In this document: piece by piece, positions 62,840 through 64,000 of the stretch
Position numbering within the stretch: the stretch's first letter is position 1
Layout of the letters: each line of letters starts with the position of its first letter
From: Ligilactobacillus araffinosus DSM 20653
GTDB lineage: Bacteria; Bacillota; Bacilli; Lactobacillales; Lactobacillaceae
NCBI RefSeq assembly: GCF_001435375.1
Contig: NZ_AYYZ01000029.1
Coordinates: 70,936 to 134,935 of the forward strand
Length of the DNA stretch: 64,000 nucleotides
Direction: 5' to 3'
The notes under the pieces: model-generated
Database searches by the model: none
The model's input: the letters and a program-made list of their open reading frames with translations, nothing else
What the model was told of the DNA's origin: nothing
Made by a program: the position numbers and the translations under genes

Positions 62840-64000
62840 ATGAAAAACATTAGTTCTTACCAAAATAAACAAGTTCTTGTAATCGGAATGGGAAAAAGCG
62901 GGGTAAATTCAGCTAAACTTTTAATCAAGTTAGGAGCACAAGTAATTGTCAATGACAAGACTGATCAGCCTGATCAATCACAAGTCGATGAACTTAAAAA
63001 AATCGGGGTGAAGGTTGTTACTGGTAGTCACCCACTTGAGTTACTGGATGGAACAACGACGGTTGTTAAGAATCCGGTTGTTCCATATAACAACCCGTTA
63101 GTTGCGAAAGCAATTGAAGAAAAAATTTCAGTTATTACCGAACCTGAACTTGCATATCAGGTTTTAGATGCAACCATGATCGGAATTACCGGAACTAATG
63201 GAAAAACAACGACAACAACAATGATTACGGAAATGTTAAATCGGAACCGGTCAAAGGGTAAAGCCTATGCAGCTGGAAATATTGGAATTCCGGCAACGGA
63301 AATTGCGCAACAGGCAACCTCCGATGATGTGATGGTAACTGAATTATCAAGTTTCCAATTAATGGGAATTAAAACGTTACATCCACACATTGCGGTTTTA
63401 ACTAATATTTATGAAGCTCATACAGATTGGCACGGATCACACGCCAATTATGTGAATGCCAAAATGCGGATTCTCATGAATCAAACGGAGAATGATTATT
63501 TTGTTGTTAACTGGGATAATGAAGAAGCCCGGCAATTTAGCAAGCATACTCAAGCAACCGTTGTTCCGTTTTCACGTGAAGGACGAACAGAAGAGGGCGC
63601 ATACGAAAGGGACGGAGTACTTTATTTCAAAGGCGAGAAGATCATCGATGCTGATCAAATTGGTGTTCCAGGCTTGCACAACGTTGAAAATGCGCTTGCT
63701 GCCCTTGCTGTTGCCAAATTAATGGGACAAACAACTGAAAATATCAAAGAAGTTTTGCAACAGTTTACAGGTGTGCGTCACCGAATGCAATATATTACAA
63801 CTTTTAATGAACGCAAATTTTACAACGATTCAAAGGCAACAGATATTGAAGCGACCCAAAAAGCATTAGATGGATTTAATCAATCAGTTGTTTTACTGGC
63901 AGGAGGGCTTGATCGTGGATTCAAATTTGATCGATTAGTACCGTATTTTAAAAAGCATGTACGAGCATTAGTTGTGTTTGGCGAAACAGCCGGTTTGATG
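62840..64000 (+). CDS. murD: UDP-N-acetylmuramoyl-L-alanine:D-glutamate ligase, 3' end outside window
   Basis: 387 codons up to the right edge, open frame. MurD features: VIGMGKSGVNSAKLL N-terminal UMP-binding loop, ATP motif GITGTNGKTTTTTM near residue 115, ELSSFQL near 160, and LNDSKATD-like YNDSKATDIEAT near 328, then VLLAGGLDRG. The usual NPG motif reads KNPVVPYNNP near residue 75, an unusual substitution. The ATG at 62840 follows AGGAAGAAG. It adds D-Glu to UDP-MurNAc-L-Ala. Confidence 0.95.
   Translation, partial: MKNISSYQNKQVLVIGMGKSGVNSAKLLIKLGAQVIVNDKTDQPDQSQVDELKKIGVKVVTGSHPLELLDGTTTVVKNPVVPYNNPLVAKAIEEKISVITEPELAYQVLDATMIGITGTNGKTTTTTMITEMLNRNRSKGKAYAAGNIGIPATEIAQQATSDDVMVTELSSFQLMGIKTLHPHIAVLTNIYEAHTDWHGSHANYVNAKMRILMNQTENDYFVVNWDNEEARQFSKHTQATVVPFSREGRTEEGAYERDGVLYFKGEKIIDADQIGVPGLHNVENALAALAVAKLMGQTTENIKEVLQQFTGVRHRMQYITTFNERKFYNDSKATDIEATQKALDGFNQSVVLLAGGLDRGFKFDRLVPYFKKHVRALVVFGETAGLM

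Overview
The window looks like a chromosomal segment of a low-GC lactic acid bacterium of the family Lactobacillaceae. The evidence is gene content and order: iscS-thiI-valS-folC, radC-mreBCD-minCD, DUF4044/DUF3397-mraZ-rsmH-ftsL-pbp-mraY-murD, a CtsR-controlled clpP, a T-box valS leader, and an L-Lys-type murE in an operon with a D-aspartate ligase and an aspartate racemase (L-Lys-D-Asp peptidoglycan). I do not name a species.

Region 1 (1-3980) is accessory DNA: three tandem, translationally coupled paralogous membrane proteins, the first cut by the window edge; a serine recombinase; and a compact type I toxin-antitoxin locus. The toxin is a 28-residue Fst/Lpt-like peptide and the antitoxin looks like a ~60-nt RNA transcribed divergently from an overlapping promoter. 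The region ends at the 3' end of a tRNA-Gln(CUG) gene, a common island insertion point.

Region 2 (4-17.7 kb) is mainly metabolism and transport: histidine phosphatase, beta-lactamase-fold serine hydrolase, manA with a cre-like promoter, an orphan extracellular solute-binding protein, clpP with a CtsR box on its promoter, two MFS transporters, a probable catabolite-controlled small RNA (13.9 kb), fba and asnB.

Region 3 (17.8-36.3 kb) mixes housekeeping and decayed genes: zapA-cvpA-mutS2, an RNase Z-like hydrolase, a frameshifted DHA2-type transporter, an unexplained small ORF/attenuator-like RNA, a P1B-4 metal ATPase divergent from perR with a shared palindrome, yslB, rdgB, tRNA-Glu(CUC), ireB-ruvX-DUF1292, a decayed TauE/SafE-like permease, tag, uspA, a probable 6S RNA beside rarA, and a divergent GshF-like protein.

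Region 4 (36.3-64 kb) is core: rpsD with a structured leader, ezrA, iscS-thiI (sulfur transfer to tRNA), T-box valS, folC, radC, mreBCD-minCD (cell shape and septum placement), murE plus the D-Asp cross-bridge genes, then the dcw cluster from mraZ to murD, which runs off the right edge. Together with zapA, ezrA and perhaps asnB, much of the window serves wall synthesis and division. No CRISPR array, rRNA, complete insertion sequence or prophage was seen.
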